Positions 1 through 7,186 of a stretch of 28,785 nt of DNA are shown here, one piece after another. Where the stretch lies: positions 1 through 28,785 of the forward strand of contig JANRIC010000214.1 of the NCBI GenBank assembly GCA_033765345.1. The letters run 5' to 3'. Position 1 is the stretch's first letter, and the number at the start of each line of letters is the position of its first letter. The translations under genes were made by a program, and so were the position numbers. This DNA is from JANRIC01 sp033765345 (GTDB lineage Bacteria > Bacteroidota > Bacteroidia > Cytophagales > Microscillaceae). The notes under the pieces were generated by a model, which saw nothing but the letters and a program-made list of their open reading frames with translations, had not been told where the DNA came from and made no database searches.

Positions 1-62
1 TAGTTAAGCCCCTCAGCGCCAATGGTACTGCGGTCACACGTGGAAGAGTAGGTCGATGCCAG
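1..62 (+). rRNA. rrf: 5S ribosomal RNA, 3' part
   Basis: The first ~60 bases match the conserved 3' half of bacterial 5S rRNA: the block CCTCAGCGCCAATGGTACTG and then a GTGGAAGAGTAGGTCG segment, which form the helix IV/V region and the loop before the closing helix. The 5' half lies outside the window, so the exact end (about 60-64) cannot be set by pairing the terminal helix. A strong terminator starts 14 bases later, as expected for the last gene of a 16S-23S-5S operon. That operon must lie to the left of the window. Confidence 0.93.
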
Positions 63-75
63 ATCAAGTATCATG

Positions 76-107
76 AAAACCCCAAGCTTATAAACTTGGG
101 GTTTTTC
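76..107 (+). terminator. Intrinsic terminator of the rRNA operon
   Basis: An 11-bp perfect stem (AAAACCCCAAG at 76-86 with CTTGGGGTTTT at 95-105) with an 8-base loop, running into a T-rich tail. It sits directly behind the 5S gene on the same strand, so it most likely ends the rRNA transcript. Confidence 0.9.
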
Positions 108-144
108 TATTTAGCAACACCTGATCATATCTCAAGCTAATCAG

Positions 145-349
145 ATGAAAGAACCTAAGTTTTTTATTAGTTATTAGAGATAAGAAATTTTTAGTAGATG
201 GTATCGAGTCCTTCGCCGATGCGATAGAGGTTTTAGAAATTCTCTTGGAAGATGTAGGTGACAAAGATGAAGAAAAAGATTGGATTACAACAGAAATACA
301 AATCCTTGAAAAAAACAAGCTCATTTTAAGTGTGTTTTTAGAAAATTAA
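145..349 (+). pseudogene. Small hypothetical ORF split by a one-base frameshift
   Basis: An ATG at 145 opens a frame (MKEPKFFISY) that hits TAG at 175. The frame shifted by +1 is open from 149 to the TAA at 347-349 and encodes a protein-like acidic sequence (KKFLVDGIESFADAIEVLEI ... LILSVFLEN). Removing one T from the T6 run at 160-165 joins them into a ~67-residue protein beginning MKEPKFLLVIRDKK. No ATG, GTG or TTG start is evident early in the second frame. I do not recognise the family. It could be a decayed gene, a sequencing or assembly indel in the homopolymer, or, less likely, a slippage site. It lies between the rRNA terminator and a minus-strand terminator, apparently without an operon partner. 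Confidence 0.5.
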
Positions 350-383
350 GGAACTTATCTAATCCCACCGAATCGTAATTTGC

Positions 384-410
384 AAAAAAATCCTGTCTTT
401 ACGACAGGAT
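384..410 (-). terminator. Intrinsic terminator for the VOC gene (minus strand)
   Basis: A perfect 8-bp stem (ATCCTGTC at 390-397 and GACAGGAT at 403-410, loop TTTAC). On the minus strand it is followed by a run of seven T (the A tract at 384-390). It lies about 120 bases past the stop codon of the minus-strand VOC gene. The rest of the 350-531 spacer shows nothing recognisable. Confidence 0.65.
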
Positions 411-531
411 GACATGGTTCGTCAATCGTCAGTAAATTGTGTTTTTCGCCCTCATTAGCATCAGCATGAAGAACTCAAAATCAGCGATTTGTGCTAAAAA
501 CACGGAAAAACCAACTTATCTATAACATCAA

Positions 532-921
532 CTAGCCCTCATATATCTCAATCGGCAGATCATCGGGGTCGGCAAAAAAGCAGAATTTTTTTCCGGTGTG
601 TGCATCGATGCGGATGTCTTCTACGGCGATTCCCTGCTGCTCGAGGGCTTGCTTGGAAGCTTCTACATCCTCGACCTCAAAAGCCAAGTGGCGTAGCCCG
701 ACAGCTTCGGGGCGGGAAGGGCGAGCAGGAGGTGAAGGAAAAGAAAATAATTCGATTTGATACTGCCCGTTTACCGCCAAATCTAGCTTATAGGAATCTC
801 GGGCTTTGCGATAGACTTCCTGCAAGATTTCCAGTCCTAAAATTTGCGTATAAAAATGCTTTGACTTTCCGTAGTCAGAAGCAATGATGGCAATATGATG
901 AATTTTGCGGAGTTTGAGCAT
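532..921 (-). CDS. gloA2: VOC family protein, YaeR/GloA2-like
   Basis: A 129-residue single-domain protein of the vicinal oxygen chelate (glyoxalase/bleomycin-resistance) fold. It closely resembles the YaeR/GloA2 group in length and in the segments KIHHIAIIASDY, RDSYKLDLAVNGQYQIELFS, RPSRPEAVGLRHLAFEV and the C-terminal PIEIYE. The usual metal ligands of the fold are in place: H8 or H9, E57, H78 and E125. This fits a metal-dependent lyase or isomerase acting on a small, possibly glutathione- or bacillithiol-like conjugate; the substrate of this subgroup is not settled, so lactoylglutathione lyase activity should not be assumed. Probably cytoplasmic (no signal peptide). It lies 68 bases downstream of the DUF2911 gene on the same strand, separated from it by a hairpin. 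Confidence 0.88.
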   Translation of the reverse strand: MLKLRKIHHIAIIASDYGKSKHFYTQILGLEILQEVYRKARDSYKLDLAVNGQYQIELFSFPSPPARPSRPEAVGLRHLAFEVEDVEASKQALEQQGIAVEDIRIDAHTGKKFCFFADPDDLPIEIYEG

Positions 922-939
922 TTCTTAAAGTTTTGTCAA

Positions 940-971
940 ACCTATGAAGTTTTTAGAAAAACCTCATAGGT
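940..971 (-). terminator. Long hairpin between the DUF2911 and VOC genes
   Basis: Arms 940-954 and 957-971 (ACCTATGAAGTTTTT against AAAAACCTCATAGGT) pair over 15 bp with a single mismatch. Each half contains an AT block, so the loop would in practice open by a few pairs. It sits just behind the DUF2911 stop on the minus strand. The following sequence is only moderately T-rich, so it could be a terminator or an mRNA 3'-end stabiliser. Confidence 0.5.
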
Positions 972-989
972 CTCAACAGGTCTAAAAGC

Positions 990-1541
990 TTATTTTGAGA
1001 ATTCAAGAGGCACTTCTACATAGGTCTTGTCCCAACCCATATACATTGTAGCTCCTTTGGGTGCTTCATCCACACTGATAGAAAAGTTCTCAATGACATC
1101 AGCAGAGTTTTTCACAGGTACATCTACTTCAACAACATTACTTTCTTTTTTGTAGCTGTAAGCTCCCCACTGATCTTTTTCGGAGTTCAGAATCACCGTC
1201 CATTTATCCTGATTAGGTATTACAAAAAGCAGGTATGTTCCAGCTTTTACAGCTTTACCACCCATAGTTACGTCTTTGATGAAGCTAATCTCAGTGGCTT
1301 CATTGGCTCCGGCGCGCCATACCTGTCCGAATTTTTCCAACTCACCGAAGATAGTACGACCGTTTTTGGCTGGGCGGCTGTACACAACTTTCACTATTTT
1401 CTCACCGCGACGAGGATAATAAGCCATATCCAATGGGCTTTTGTCCAGAGCAGCAAATTTAGGAGCCTGTGCCAAAGCACTGTCTAAGCCTACAAAAACC
1501 AATGCAAAAAAAAGAATAATCAAAGTTGTCAAATTTCTCAT
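990..1541 (-). CDS. Secreted DUF2911 domain protein
   Basis: 183 residues. The first ~24 form a classical signal peptide (MRNLTTLIILFFALVFVG then ALAQA), so the protein is exported to the periplasm or surface. The body matches the DUF2911 family, common in Bacteroidota, with the segments VKVVYSRPAKNGRTIFGEL, VWRAGANEATEISF, GTYLLFVIP and WTVILN. No catalytic motif or known reaction can be assigned. The C-terminal part (SADVIENFSISVDEAPKGA ... YVEVPLEF) completes the usual domain length, so the gene looks intact. A TAATTTTG box on the minus strand at 1591-1598 may be its -7 element. It may be co-transcribed with the VOC gene 68 bases downstream, although a hairpin lies between. Confidence 0.85.
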   Translation of the reverse strand: MRNLTTLIILFFALVFVGLDSALAQAPKFAALDKSPLDMAYYPRRGEKIVKVVYSRPAKNGRTIFGELEKFGQVWRAGANEATEISFIKDVTMGGKAVKAGTYLLFVIPNQDKWTVILNSEKDQWGAYSYKKESNVVEVDVPVKNSADVIENFSISVDEAPKGATMYMGWDKTYVEVPLEFSK

Positions 1542-1590
1542 AAGATAATAATTTGATTTTTTTTAAAGATATTTTACAAAAATCACCCCG

Positions 1591-1598
1591 CAAAATTA
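1591..1598 (-). promoter_or_regulatory. Candidate Bacteroidota -7 box for the DUF2911 gene
   Basis: On the minus strand the bases read TAATTTTG, an exact match to the Bacteroidota -7 consensus TAnnTTTG, about 50 bases before the DUF2911 start. No clear -33 TTG is seen at the usual distance, so this is only a candidate. Confidence 0.3.
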
Positions 1599-1771
1599 AA
1601 AAAAACTACACGCTTAACAGAATTTTTAACATATTTAACAATCAAACTTACATAATCTGTGGCAAGAGGTGGAACAAACCCCAAGGTTTTTGTATTTTGG
1701 TTTTGAACATTTTCGACTTAACTTTATGCGCATAAACTATTTGATCAACACATCATCCAAAATCTACCGAA

Positions 1772-2605
1772 ATGAATATTAGTGATATTCAAGGAACTGT
1801 TACCCTGGCCAATGGCGTAGAAATGCCTTATCTTGGTCTGGGTGTGTATCAATCAAAAGAAGGTGAAGAAGTAATTCAGGCCAGTCTCGATGCTCTGGAG
1901 GCAGGTTATCGACATATTGATACCGCAGCTTTGTACGGGAATGAAAGAGGTGTAGGGCAGGCTGTGCGGGAAAGTGGGCTTCCTCGACAGGAAATTTTTG
2001 TAACTACCAAGGTCTGGAACTCTGACCAGGGTTATGACAGTACCCTCCATGCTTTTGAAAATTCTTTGAAAAAGCTAGATTTGGAATACATAGATCTGTA
2101 TTTGATACATTGGCCTGTAAAAGGAAAATACAAAGATACTTGGAGAGCTCTAGAGAAAATCTACAGTGAAGGTCTGGTTAAGTCTATTGGAGTAAGTAAC
2201 TTTCTTCAAAATCACCTGGAAGATTTATTGCCCGTTTGTGAAATCAAACCCATGGTCAATCAAATGGAATTTCACCCTTATCTGGTGCAACAGACCTTGA
2301 TTGATTTTTGTACCAAGCACCAAATTTGCTATGAAGCCTGGAGCCCTCTGATGCAAGGAAGAATTTTTGAGGTAGACCTGCTTCGAGCATTGGCAGAAAA
2401 ATACCAAAAAACCCCTGTGCAAATCGTTCTTCGTTGGGATCTGCAAAAAGGCGTAGTGACCATCCCTAAATCTTCTAAAAAAGAAAGAATTATTACCAAT
2501 GCCCAAATCTTTGATTTTGAGCTGTCAGAGGAAGATGTCAAAGCTATTGATGCTTTGGATCGAGGCCAGCGGGTGGGTCCAGACCCAAATAATTTTAATT
2601 TTTAA
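1772..2605 (+). CDS. Aldo/keto reductase
   Basis: 277 residues, the usual size for a cytoplasmic NADPH-dependent aldo/keto reductase of the prokaryotic AKR5 type (2,5-diketo-gluconate reductase / YvgN-like). The catalytic tetrad is intact: D50 and Y55 in HIDTAALYGNE, K80 in VTTKVWN and H113 in YLIHWP. Also present are the GLGVYQ strand near the N-terminus, SIGVSNF, VNQMEFHPYL and the cofactor-binding TIPKSSKKERI near residue 230. The family reduces aldehydes and ketones to alcohols with NADPH; the substrate cannot be told from sequence. The gene stands alone on the plus strand between minus-strand genes and is convergent with the DUF218 gene, 30 bases apart. Its start gives the normal N-terminal beta-strand position. 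Confidence 0.92.
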   Translation: MNISDIQGTVTLANGVEMPYLGLGVYQSKEGEEVIQASLDALEAGYRHIDTAALYGNERGVGQAVRESGLPRQEIFVTTKVWNSDQGYDSTLHAFENSLKKLDLEYIDLYLIHWPVKGKYKDTWRALEKIYSEGLVKSIGVSNFLQNHLEDLLPVCEIKPMVNQMEFHPYLVQQTLIDFCTKHQICYEAWSPLMQGRIFEVDLLRALAEKYQKTPVQIVLRWDLQKGVVTIPKSSKKERIITNAQIFDFELSEEDVKAIDALDRGQRVGPDPNNFNF

Positions 2606-2635
2606 GTATTTGGAGGCTACTACATATTGCTGATG

Positions 2636-3406
2636 TTATGCAGTGTATCCCAGCAAACCATAGACTACATAACCCAGTACTTCGTGTATGAGGATATACC
2701 AATAAAAAAGAGCTTTTTCGGAAGGCACAAAAGCCATAGGGCTTAATTTTAGATCAGTGCTGTAAAAATCCACACTGAAAGGCACCGGGTACACTTCTGC
2801 CTTGATAAAACAACCCAAAGCCCTCCGCATGTGAAATCCCGAAGTGATCAACAAATAAGATTTATTCGGGAATTTTTCTTTCAAAATTTTAGCTGTAAAA
2901 AGTGCATTTTCTCGGGTATTGCGTGATTTTTCTTCCAGAATAATGTCTTCTTTGGGTACTTTACTGAGTATTAACAAGTTTGCCAGTTGACTGGCTTCAC
3001 TAATTGCTACATTCCCGAATATATCTACCACACCCCCGGTAATGAGTATTTTTTTGATCTTTCCTTGGCGATACAGCATCAGCGTGTGCAACAAACGATC
3101 AGCTCCTTTATTGGTATAAGCCCGATCTTTCGGACTTTTAGAACTCGTAGTCACGCCTGAAAGAATGATTCCTACATCATAAGTATGTTTGACATCTTTC
3201 ATAGGTGTTGGAGGGACTTCCCACCACAAAAACAAAACATTGATCACAAAGGGATTGCTTAATAGAAGTAGTAGCCCTAAACCCAAACGCAGAGACCAAA
3301 GCCTTCGTCGGGTGCTTTTGGTAAGTAAGGCAAACATAAAAATCCCTAAGAGCCACATCACTGGCATCAGGAAAAAATCCAGGGTTTTTGAAAGAATAAA
3401 AAACAT
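2636..3406 (-). CDS. DUF218 (YdcF/ElyC/SanA-like) membrane protein
   Basis: 256 residues. Two hydrophobic N-terminal segments (about 10-28 and 36-62) anchor it in the inner membrane. They are followed by a DUF218 domain (about 80-230) with the family hallmarks: DVGIILSG, the KILITGG strand, the SRNTRENA motif and YLLITSGFHMRRA. E. coli members with this layout (ElyC, SanA) act in envelope or peptidoglycan-precursor integrity, so an envelope role is likely, but the reaction is unknown. The gene starts about 70 bases downstream of the gcvP stop on the same strand; a strong terminator between them (3411-3446) argues for separate transcription. Its 3' end is convergent with the aldo/keto reductase gene. 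Confidence 0.85.
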   Translation of the reverse strand: MFFILSKTLDFFLMPVMWLLGIFMFALLTKSTRRRLWSLRLGLGLLLLLSNPFVINVLFLWWEVPPTPMKDVKHTYDVGIILSGVTTSSKSPKDRAYTNKGADRLLHTLMLYRQGKIKKILITGGVVDIFGNVAISEASQLANLLILSKVPKEDIILEEKSRNTRENALFTAKILKEKFPNKSYLLITSGFHMRRALGCFIKAEVYPVPFSVDFYSTDLKLSPMAFVPSEKALFYWYILIHEVLGYVVYGLLGYTA

Positions 3407-3410
3407 AAAC

Positions 3411-3446
3411 TTAAAAATATAGCAGACCGTATTGGTCTGCTATATT
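3411..3446 (-). terminator. Intrinsic terminator of gcvP (minus strand)
   Basis: A 13-bp perfect stem (3416-3428 with 3434-3446, core AGCAGACC/GGTCTGCT, loop GTATT). On the minus strand it is followed by TTTTAA. It lies 29 bases beyond the gcvP stop and just before the DUF218 start codon at 3406. Confidence 0.85.
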
Positions 3447-3474
3447 AAACAATAAAAATCAATAATTTTCAATT

Positions 3475-6387
3475 TTACAGGGTTTCTTCAGATACTTCCT
3501 GATTTTCATAGGCTGTAATAGGTATACAACTACAGACCAGGTTGCGATCTCCATACGCATTGTCAATTTTGGCTACACTTGGCCAGAATTTGTTTTGCTT
3601 CACAAAAGCAAGGGGATAAGCAGCTCTTTCGCGGCTGTAGGGTTTGTCCCATTGCTGAGAAATAATCATAGAAGCCGTATGTGGTGCATTGATAATCAGA
3701 TTGTTATTTGGATCAGCGAGGCCGTTTTCTACTTCTTTGATTTCTTGGCGGATGGAAATCATCGCCTCGCAAAAGCGATCCAGTTCTTCTTTGCTCTCAC
3801 TTTCTGTGGGCTCGATCATCATCGTTCCGGCAACTGGGAAAGAAACCGTAGGAGCGTGAAAGCCATAATCCATCAATCGTTTGGCGATATCAGCTACATC
3901 TACGCCAGCTTTTTTGAAAGCTCTGCAATCAATGATAAATTCGTGGGCACAAGTACCGTGGGTTCCGGTATAGAGAATTTCATAATGATCTTTTAGGCGA
4001 GCCAGAATATAATTAGCATTCAGAATGGCTAATTCGGTAGCATTTCGAAGCCCTTCACTACCCATCATAGAAATATAAGCGTGCGAAATTGGTAAAATCC
4101 CGGCACTACCCCAGGGAGCTGCAGATACAGGACCTTCTTTAGAATCCGAAAGATTCACGACAGTGTGATTAGGTAGAAAAGGAATCAAATGTGCTGCCAC
4201 ACCAATAGGTCCCATTCCGGGGCCGCCACCTCCGTGAGGAATGCAGAATGTTTTGTGAAGATTCAAGTGGCATACATCTGCTCCAATGCGTGCAGGGCTG
4301 GTAAGTCCTACCTGTGCATTCATATTTGCACCATCCATATAGACCTGACCGCCGCATTCGTGTATAATTTGGCATATCTCCTGAATAGCTTCCTCAAATA
4401 CCCCGTGGGTTGAGGGATAAGTCACCATCAGAGCAGCCAAATGATCCTTATGTTGCAGGGCTTTGGCCTTAAGATCTTCTACATCAATATTTCCTCTTTC
4501 ATCACAACGCACGACCACTACTTGCATACCCACCATCACAGCACTCGCAGGGTTAGTTCCGTGGGCAGATGAAGGAATCAGAGCAATATTTCTCTGCACC
4601 TCACCACGGCTTAGATGATAATTACGAATGGTAAGCAACCCGGCGTATTCTCCCTGCGCACCCGAATTGGGTTGTAATGACATGGCCGCAAATCCGGTCA
4701 CTTCACAAAGCCATTTTTCTAAATCTTCAAATAATATAGCATAACCCTGGGTTTGGTCTTGTGGAGCAAAAGGATGCAATGCACCAAACTCAGGCCAGGT
4801 CACAGGAATCATCTCTGCGGTAGCATTGAGCTTCATCGTACAAGAACCTAGTGGAATCATAGAATGCGCCAGAGATAAATCTTTGTTTTCCAGACTTTTG
4901 AGGTATCGCAGCATGGCGTGTTCGGTATGATGACGATTGAACACAGGATGCGACATAAACTCAGATTGGCGAATCAGATTTTGAGGTAAATCCAGCACAA
5001 TTTCATTTTCCAACTCGTCCCAAGGCAAGTCTGCGGAAGCTCCGGCGGCTTGTGCAAAAATAGCAGCTATTTCCTGCACATCTTCCAGGGTTTTTACCTC
5101 ATCCAGGCTGATTCCAATGGATTGATCTTCAAAATATCGGAAATTCACCTCTTTGGAAAGAGCTTCGTTGCGAATGATGTCTTTTTGGGCTTCATTCTTC
5201 AGTCGGATTTTCAAAGTATCAAAATGGTATTGATTGTTTACTTCAAAACCCAATTTCTGCAAAGCCAATGCTGTGAGTCGGGTAAGCCCGTAGATTCTAC
5301 TGGCAATTTTTTTCAGACCTTCAGGCCCGTGATACACTGCATAAGCACCAGCAATGACAGCCAGCAGTACCTGCGCCGTACAAATATTAGAAGTAGCTTT
5401 TTCACGACGGATATGCTGCTCGCGCGTTTGGAGTGCCATTCTATACGCTTTATTCCCTTGAGCATCCAGAGAAACGCCGATGATACGTCCAGGAATCTGG
5501 CGTTTGAACTTATCTTTGGTAGCGAAAAAAGCTGCGTGTGGGCCACCATAGCCCATCGGCACGCCAAAACGCTGACTACTACCCAGCACCACATCAGCAC
5601 CCATTTCACCAGGAGGCTTCAACAGGCAGAGACTCAGCAAGTCAGCAGCTACGGCTACAAAAATGCCCTGTTCCTGCGCACTTTCAATAAATGCCGAATA
5701 ATCACTTACTTCGCCTTGTGTTCCAGGGTATTGCAGTAATACACCAAAATACTCTTTTTGAGTCAGATCCATCTCGAGATGATTGCCTACCACCACTTGA
5801 ATACCCAAGGGTTGAGCACGGGTTCGAAGTACATCAATGGTCTGCGGATGACACCAATCCGATACAAAAAACCAGGCTTCGGAAGCATTGCTTTGACGTA
5901 AGTTATACAGCATCGTCATGGCTTCGGCAGCGGCTGTGCCTTCATCCAAGAGCGAGGCATTGGCGATTTCCATGCCGGTCAAATCCATAATCATCGTCTG
6001 GAAATTGATCAGAGCTTCCATGCGCCCTTGAGCAATCTCTGCCTGATAAGGTGTGTATGCCGTATACCAGCCAGGATTTTCCAGAATATTTCTCAGAATC
6101 ACCGGAGGAAGATAACAATCAGAGTAGCCCATTCCGATATAAGATTTGTAGACTTTATTCAGTCCGGCGATCTTTTTGAGGTTTTTCAAATACTCCCATT
6201 CCGATTGGGCAGGGGGCAGATGTATGTGGCGATCCAAGCGAATGCGCTCTGGAACTGTCTGATCAATTAACTGATCGAGAGAATCTATGCCGATGACGGC
6301 CAACATCTCTACGATTTGAGAGACTCCGGCACTATTATGACGGGACTCAAATTTTTCTTTATAATGAATATCTATGGTCATGCCCAA
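3475..6387 (-). CDS. gcvP: Glycine dehydrogenase (decarboxylating), P-protein
   Basis: 970 residues, the length of the single-chain form of the glycine cleavage system P-protein. It uses pyridoxal phosphate to decarboxylate glycine and passes the aminomethyl group to the lipoyl arm of GcvH, in the cytoplasm. Both homologous halves are present. The N-terminal half has YIGMGYSDCYLPPVILRN and ENPGWYTAYTPYQAEIAQGR; the C-terminal half has SMIPLGSCTMKLN, QPNSGAQGEYAGL and SSAHGTNPASA. The PLP lysine is K712 in LNLHKTFCIPHGGGGPG. The chain starts MGMTIDIHYKEKF, so the second Met, two codons in, is an equally good start. No gcvH or gcvT is nearby, and no glycine riboswitch-like fold was noticed in the 265-base upstream spacer. 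A plus-strand RRM gene is divergent from it. Confidence 0.98.
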   Translation of the reverse strand: MGMTIDIHYKEKFESRHNSAGVSQIVEMLAVIGIDSLDQLIDQTVPERIRLDRHIHLPPAQSEWEYLKNLKKIAGLNKVYKSYIGMGYSDCYLPPVILRNILENPGWYTAYTPYQAEIAQGRMEALINFQTMIMDLTGMEIANASLLDEGTAAAEAMTMLYNLRQSNASEAWFFVSDWCHPQTIDVLRTRAQPLGIQVVVGNHLEMDLTQKEYFGVLLQYPGTQGEVSDYSAFIESAQEQGIFVAVAADLLSLCLLKPPGEMGADVVLGSSQRFGVPMGYGGPHAAFFATKDKFKRQIPGRIIGVSLDAQGNKAYRMALQTREQHIRREKATSNICTAQVLLAVIAGAYAVYHGPEGLKKIASRIYGLTRLTALALQKLGFEVNNQYHFDTLKIRLKNEAQKDIIRNEALSKEVNFRYFEDQSIGISLDEVKTLEDVQEIAAIFAQAAGASADLPWDELENEIVLDLPQNLIRQSEFMSHPVFNRHHTEHAMLRYLKSLENKDLSLAHSMIPLGSCTMKLNATAEMIPVTWPEFGALHPFAPQDQTQGYAILFEDLEKWLCEVTGFAAMSLQPNSGAQGEYAGLLTIRNYHLSRGEVQRNIALIPSSAHGTNPASAVMVGMQVVVVRCDERGNIDVEDLKAKALQHKDHLAALMVTYPSTHGVFEEAIQEICQIIHECGGQVYMDGANMNAQVGLTSPARIGADVCHLNLHKTFCIPHGGGGPGMGPIGVAAHLIPFLPNHTVVNLSDSKEGPVSAAPWGSAGILPISHAYISMMGSEGLRNATELAILNANYILARLKDHYEILYTGTHGTCAHEFIIDCRAFKKAGVDVADIAKRLMDYGFHAPTVSFPVAGTMMIEPTESESKEELDRFCEAMISIRQEIKEVENGLADPNNNLIINAPHTASMIISQQWDKPYSRERAAYPLAFVKQNKFWPSVAKIDNAYGDRNLVCSCIPITAYENQEVSEETL

Positions 6388-6421
6388 TGAATACTACAGA
6401 TTAAGAATTAAAATGAATTTA

Positions 6422-6429
6422 CAAATTTA
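6422..6429 (-). promoter_or_regulatory. Candidate -7 box for gcvP
   Basis: The minus strand reads TAAATTTG, an exact TAnnTTTG match, 35 bases before the gcvP start codon. No TTG appears about 20 bases further upstream, so the -33 element is weak or absent. Confidence 0.35.
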
Positions 6430-6593
6430 ATGTTCATTTTATAAATGCTTAATGATCTGTAGGAATAATTTGTTTAGAAAAGGAGAGATTAAAATGAAAT
6501 ATAATTTCCGATAATTAATTTGATAGGGGTAAAAAACCTATTTATAATGGCTTTTGAAAAAATAAAATTGCCATGATACTACTTTAATGGATA

Positions 6594-6624
6594 ATTGTTT
6601 TTAACTTTACGAAAGTTATACAAT
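6594..6624 (+). promoter_or_regulatory. Inverted repeat upstream of the RRM gene
   Basis: TAACTTT (6602-6608) and AAAGTTA (6612-6618) form a perfect 7-bp inverted repeat around ACG, flanked by a second pair, ATTG (6594-6597) and CAAT (6621-6624). It lies about 30 bases before the RRM start codon. It could be a protein operator or a 5'-UTR hairpin; small RRM proteins are often regulated through their leaders, but this is inference. Confidence 0.35.
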
Positions 6625-6652
6625 TTTCTCTTTATTTTACTTTTTTATTATA

Positions 6653-6961
6653 ATGAACATTTATGTTTCTAACATCTCTTTTTCAGCAGATGAAGAAGAT
6701 TTGGAATTAGCGTTCAGCGAATTTGGCGCTGTATCATCCGTTAAGATCGTTATTGACCGAGAGACCGGCAAGTCTAGAGGGTTTGGTTTTGTGGAAATGG
6801 ACGATGAAGACGAAGCTCTTAATGCCATCGAGAGTTTAAATGGCTTTGAGCTCTTAGGTCGTGAACTTGTGGTTCGTAAAGCTAACCCACCTAAAAGCGG
6901 TGGCGGTGGCGGCGGTGGCCAGGGTTATCAAAACAAAAGAGGCGGCAAAAACAAATATTAA
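6653..6961 (+). CDS. RRM-domain RNA-binding protein
   Basis: 102 residues. A single RNA recognition motif (about 1-78) is followed by a short glycine-rich, basic tail (SGGGGGGGQGYQNKRGGKNKY). RNP2 is IYVSNI (3-8) and RNP1 is RGFGFVEM (42-49), with the aromatic residues that stack on RNA at Y4, F44 and F46. The RNP1 spacing and GR-rich tail match the bacterial and cyanobacterial Rbp type of small cytoplasmic RNA-binding protein, several of which are cold-induced in other bacteria. The gene is single, with a strong terminator downstream at 7017-7046 and an inverted repeat upstream. It is divergent from gcvP. Confidence 0.95.
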   Translation: MNIYVSNISFSADEEDLELAFSEFGAVSSVKIVIDRETGKSRGFGFVEMDDEDEALNAIESLNGFELLGRELVVRKANPPKSGGGGGGGQGYQNKRGGKNKY

Positions 6962-7016
6962 TAGAGATAATATATTGTTTACTCGACTTTAAGTTTTTTT
7001 AATTTCTGTTATGATG

Positions 7017-7046
7017 AAAGACAACCTCAACAAGGTTGTCTTTTTT
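7017..7046 (+). terminator. Intrinsic terminator of the RRM gene
   Basis: An 11-bp perfect stem (AAAGACAACCT at 7017-7027 with AGGTTGTCTTT at 7033-7043, loop CAACA), continuing into a T tract. It lies 55 bases after the RRM stop codon. Confidence 0.9.
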
Positions 7047-7186
7047 CATTTGTTCTTTTTGTTTTTCTCAAAAAAAAATGAATTTTTTGTAGAATTACAG
7101 GAACATTTTATAATTTTTTCTTTCAATAAATACGTTTAAGTCTTTAATAATTTTAAATTTTCTCATTCTATCATAATAAATCTTTT

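Noticed and set aside
88..324. Minus-strand ORF of 78 residues
   Set aside because: It overlaps the rRNA terminator and is antisense to the frameshifted ORF; Ser-rich low-complexity product.
439..503. GTGTTTTT/AAAAACAC inverted pair in the spacer before the VOC gene
   Set aside because: Only 8 bp with a ~50-base gap; easily chance in AT-rich DNA.
5050..5739. Plus-strand ORF of 229 residues inside gcvP
   Set aside because: It is antisense to a highly conserved gene, has no recognisable domain, and its composition follows the gcvP codon pattern.
6388..6652. Possible glycine riboswitch upstream of gcvP
   Set aside because: I saw none of the conserved tandem aptamer cores, and the gcvP leader after the candidate -7 box is only about 30 bases.
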